A stretch of DNA of 64,000 bases from Romboutsia lituseburensis (GTDB lineage Bacteria; Bacillota; Clostridia; Peptostreptococcales; Peptostreptococcaceae), in NCBI RefSeq assembly GCF_024723825.1, contig NZ_JANQBQ010000001.1, positions 3,100,001-3,164,000 on the forward strand, in the 5' to 3' direction. The translations under genes were made by a program, and so were the position numbers. Under the pieces are notes generated by a model. The model had not been told where the DNA came from, made no database searches, and saw only the letters and a list, made by a program, of their open reading frames with translations. Positions 61,390 to 64,000 of the stretch are shown piece by piece (position 1 is the first letter of the stretch; every line of letters starts with the position of its first letter).

Positions 61390-62710
61390 ATCTTCTTCTT
61401 TTTTTAGGATGTTTTGTTTTATTAGAGTATATAGATGAATTATATTTTTTTCTTTTTTTAGATTTTTTTCTTAAAATAATAAGTAAAATAAAAATGACTA
61501 ATGCACCTAATCCAGCTAAAGCCAGTTTGACAGCTGACATAATTGCTTTATTTTCTGTTATTATACCAAATATGCTGTTTACATTATCTTTAGCAACTAA
61601 ATTTATTGTATGTTCTAATTTATCTCCATTAGATACTTCCAAAACTCCTACTTTATCCCCTTTATGAATAGGTAAATCAATTTTGTCTAATTTGATATTT
61701 GTAGTATAATCTTTTGGCTTAGTTCCATTAGGTAAAATTGTTTTATAACTATATTCTGGTTCATAGACTAATTCACCTTGCTTACTAAGTAAAACTTTTT
61801 TACTATTTGTAAATTTCTCTTTTTCAACTATAGTAGTTGTATAGTAATTCTCAAATCCGTAATCTAATAAAGTTCTAGAATCTAAATATAAGTTATTTCC
61901 ATTAGTTTTGAAAACAGCAGATATGAGTCTCATATTATTTTTTACACCACTAGATAACAGGCATCTACCGGCATCATCCGTATAACCTGTTTTAATTCCA
62001 TCAACGATATCATATTGAATATTTATTTCTTCGCCTTTATACTTGATTTTTTCATTAGAACTTAAAAATTTATTAGTATTTTTAAAGATTCTAGCATAAG
62101 GATATGCCTCAGTTGCTTCGAATGTTAAAGTTTTTGTTTTTACAATATTTCTGAAAACTTCATCACTCATAGCTTCTCTTGCCATTAAAGCCATATCATA
62201 AGCTGTAGTATAATGTTCTTTATCTGGTAATCCGTGTGGATTGTTAAAGTGAGTATTTTTAGCGCCTATAGCTTTAGCCTCTTCATTCATTAACTTTACA
62301 AATTCTGATTTGCTACCACTTACATATGTAGCAAGTACATAAGCAGCATCGTTAGATGAGTGAACTAAAAGGGCATTTAATAAGTCTCTCACTGTAAAAG
62401 ATTCACCATTTCTTAAATACATACTAGAACCATCTATTGGTGGTAAATCTTTGATTTCTATTACTTGACTTAGATCTGGTACATGTTTTAATACAACATG
62501 AGCAGTCCAAACTTTAGTAGTAGAAGCAGGATAAAGTTTTTCATTTCTATTTTTACCATATAATACTTCCCCAGTTTCATAATCCATTAAAACCGCATAT
62601 TTTGCAGTCAAATCAAGCTTTGTATTATTAGCAAATGATTTTCCTGTAGCCCCTAGCATAGAGGTGAAGACCATAAGAAATGCAACTAAAATTGATAGTC
62701 TTTTTTTCAT
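61388..62710 (-). CDS. dacF: D-alanyl-D-alanine carboxypeptidase (DacF-type, PBP5 family)
   Basis: 440 residues. Signal peptide (about 1-28), peptidase S11 domain with SxxK in PASTTKVWTAHV, SxN in SSNDAAYVLA and KTG in DGIKTGYTDDAG, C-terminal PBP5-like domain (about 290-380) and, unusually, a true TM helix (about 394-414, LALAGLGALVIFILLIIL) followed by a highly basic tail, instead of an amphipathic anchor. It trims pentapeptide stems outside the membrane. SD GGAGG on the minus strand before ATG 62710. Confidence 0.95.
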   Translation of the reverse strand: MKKRLSILVAFLMVFTSMLGATGKSFANNTKLDLTAKYAVLMDYETGEVLYGKNRNEKLYPASTTKVWTAHVVLKHVPDLSQVIEIKDLPPIDGSSMYLRNGESFTVRDLLNALLVHSSNDAAYVLATYVSGSKSEFVKLMNEEAKAIGAKNTHFNNPHGLPDKEHYTTAYDMALMAREAMSDEVFRNIVKTKTLTFEATEAYPYARIFKNTNKFLSSNEKIKYKGEEINIQYDIVDGIKTGYTDDAGRCLLSSGVKNNMRLISAVFKTNGNNLYLDSRTLLDYGFENYYTTTIVEKEKFTNSKKVLLSKQGELVYEPEYSYKTILPNGTKPKDYTTNIKLDKIDLPIHKGDKVGVLEVSNGDKLEHTINLVAKDNVNSIFGIITENKAIMSAVKLALAGLGALVIFILLIILRKKSKKRKKYNSSIYSNKTKHPKKRRR

Positions 62711-62790
62711 TTAATAACCTCCAAATTTAAAACTTATATTTTAGTATAACATATTTTAGTCAATAATTAAAATGAAGGAGTGATTTTATT

Positions 62791-63441
62791 TTGAAGGCTA
62801 TAATAAATGTTGGTGTAATAGTAGTTATAATTATTGTTGCTACGATAGGAATATTTTTTAGTGGAAATTTAGATATTAATGAAAATGTTAATGTTGTAAG
62901 TGAAAGCGAGCAAGAAAAAATTCAGCATGTAGACGGCAAAAATAATGATAAATTAGAAAAAGAAAAGGATATAAAAAATACACAAGAAAATACAAATATA
63001 GTTAAGGAGGTAACTATATTTGTAAGTGGAGAAGTTAATAATCCAGGAGTAGTAACTATCAATTCAGATAAACGTTTAGCAGATGCAGTTAATAAATTAG
63101 GTGGATTTACGCAGGATGCTGATTTAAATAAGATAAATTTGGCTATGAAGATAGAGGATGAAAAGCACTATATAATACCTAAAATAGGCGAAAATATAGA
63201 AGTATCTAGCAGTGAAAATAGTATAAATACGAAAAATGAAGAAAATAATTTAGTTAATATAAATGAAGCTGACATAAAAGAACTTGATTCATTACCTGGT
63301 GTAGGGGAAGCAACAGCGACAAAAATTATAAATTATAGGGAAGAAAAGGGAAAATTTAAATCTACTGAAGAAATAAAAGATGTAAATGGAATAGGCGACA
63401 AAAAATACGAAAATATAAAGGATATGATTACTATTAAGTAG
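62791..63441 (+). CDS. comEA: ComEA-like SLBB/helix-hairpin-helix DNA-binding protein
   Basis: 216 residues: N-terminal TM (about 4-22), acidic linker, SLBB domain (about 75-135: VTIFVSGEVNNPGVVTINSDKRLADAVNKLGGF) and C-terminal tandem HhH (about 150-216: VNINEADIKELDSLPGVGEATATKIINYREEKGKF). Matches the membrane DNA receptor ComEA; comEB/comEC are not seen next to it. TTG start 62791 with SD AAGGAG. Divergent from dacF. Confidence 0.93.
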   Translation: MKAIINVGVIVVIIIVATIGIFFSGNLDINENVNVVSESEQEKIQHVDGKNNDKLEKEKDIKNTQENTNIVKEVTIFVSGEVNNPGVVTINSDKRLADAVNKLGGFTQDADLNKINLAMKIEDEKHYIIPKIGENIEVSSSENSINTKNEENNLVNINEADIKELDSLPGVGEATATKIINYREEKGKFKSTEEIKDVNGIGDKKYENIKDMITIK

Positions 63442-63558
63442 AATTAGGTATTAATAAGTAATAAACTTAATAAATAAAATAATCTAATCAAATTAATAAA
63501 TATTATAATAAAATATGATATTATATGTATGTAAAAGATAACTCAAGGAGATAGGCAA

Positions 63559-64000
63559 ATGGATATTAGAAAAAAACTTACAGATATGACAACATCAGGT
63601 GGATGAGCGGCTAAAATAGGGCCAGAGGTTCTGGCTTCAGTATTAGCGCAATTACCTAAAAATACAAATACAGATAACTTATTAGTTGGATTAGAAACTT
63701 CGGATGATGCTGCTGTTTATAAATTAAATGATAGTAGTGCATTAATACAGACATTAGATTTTTTTACACCTATGGTAGACGATCCTTATATATTTGGGCA
63801 AATTGCAGCATCAAATTCATTATCAGACGTATATGCTATGGGAGGAACTCCAATAGTGGCAATGAATATAGTGTGTTTTCCGTCGTGTAATGATATGAAT
63901 GTACTAGCCGAAATACTTAAGGGTGGATTTGATAAAGTAAAAGAAAGTGGTGCCCTATTAGTTGGAGGTCATACTGTTGATGATAAAGAGCCTAAATATG
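63559..64000 (+). CDS. selD: Selenophosphate synthetase with in-frame UGA (selenocysteine), 5' part
   Basis: Makes selenophosphate from selenide and ATP for selenocysteine synthesis. Start ATG 63559 with SD AAGGAG (63544-63549). The frame reads ...[18 protein letters not shown]..., with the TGA at 63604-63606 as codon 16, where family members have Cys or Sec; downstream sequence stays open to the window end with clear AIRS motifs ([58 protein letters not shown]). So the TGA is Sec, not a stop. It requires selA/selB/selC elsewhere. Truncated at 64000. Confidence 0.96.
63604..63635 (+). promoter_or_regulatory. UGA-Sec codon and bacterial SECIS-like hairpin in selD
   Basis: Beginning 14 nt after the UGA, GCCAGA (63621-63626) pairs perfectly with TCTGGC (63630-63635) around the loop GGT. 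The apical GGU position relative to UGA and the short GC stem match bacterial SelB-binding SECIS elements. Confidence 0.85.

Noticed and set aside
63559-63606. Reading selD as a pseudogene ended by a premature TGA
   Set aside because: The TGA is at the catalytic Sec/Cys position, is followed by a SECIS-like hairpin, and the frame stays open with conserved motifs to the window end.
1-64000. CRISPR arrays, insertion sequences, prophage or integron
   Set aside because: No regularly spaced direct repeats, transposase or integrase motifs, or target-site duplications were seen; the gene order is that of a chromosomal core region.

Overview
The window is AT-rich DNA from a low-GC, anaerobic, Gram-positive bacterium. 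I place it in the Peptostreptococcaceae (Clostridioides / Romboutsia / Paraclostridium type). The grounds are a clostridial rnfCDGEAB set with a multi-ferredoxin RnfB, the maf-radC-mreBCD-pbp2-minCDE-rodA order, strong purine-rich Shine-Dalgarno (SD) sites, frequent TTG and GTG starts, and a selD with an in-frame UGA. This is a judgement from gene content, not a database match.

Layout. 1-7.2 kb: the end of a PLP aminotransferase, a DUF896 protein, an M18 aminopeptidase, a LysR regulator, a lipoprotein, a 60-residue protein, a metallophosphoesterase and a lysine-type permease behind a lysine riboswitch. 7.7-16.8 kb: tRNA-Leu(CAA), polA-coaE-lytic transglycosylase-solute-binding lipoprotein, a divergent tRNA-Leu(GAG)-like gene, a copper chaperone behind a CsoR-type operator, a SAP-like protein, a nuclease/phosphatase-fold protein and a SPOR protein. 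17.0-22.1 kb: the Rnf ferredoxin:NAD+ oxidoreductase. 22.4-32.8 kb: maf, radC and the rod-shape and division-site genes, then mgsA. 32.8-41.3 kb: a flavodiiron protein (minus strand), a B12-type radical SAM protein with its DUF2344 partner, rng, rplU-prp-rpmA, obgE and yhbY. 41.5-49.9 kb: a CoA-disulfide-reductase-like flavoprotein, rnz, a small membrane protein, a newly noted 31-residue ORF beside recX, nadD-yqeK-rsfS, and leuS behind a T-box. 50.4-54.1 kb: threonine ammonia-lyase, RidA and both L-serine dehydratase subunits, a coherent hydroxy-amino-acid deamination set.

54.3-61.4 kb holds a tight five-gene operon that I do not recognise as a described system. It encodes a coiled-coil protein with a GrpE-like tail, a lid-less Hsp70, a large alpha-helical repeat protein, a TPR-like/metallo-beta-lactamase beta-CASP predicted ribonuclease and a 185-residue protein. 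It lies between strong terminators, has its own promoter candidate, and is the best candidate here for an undescribed chaperone-coupled RNA-cleavage system.

The right end has dacF (minus strand), a ComEA-like SLBB/HhH protein and the 5' part of selD, whose codon 16 is UGA followed by a bacterial SECIS-like hairpin. Much of the remaining interest is in RNA-level control: a lysine riboswitch, a T-box, an L21-type leader, SD-positioning hairpins, a 16-bp intragenic hairpin in mreC, and likely non-standard start codons in radC (CTG) and in the 15-kb nuclease-fold gene (ATA). No CRISPR array, insertion sequence, prophage or rRNA gene was seen.
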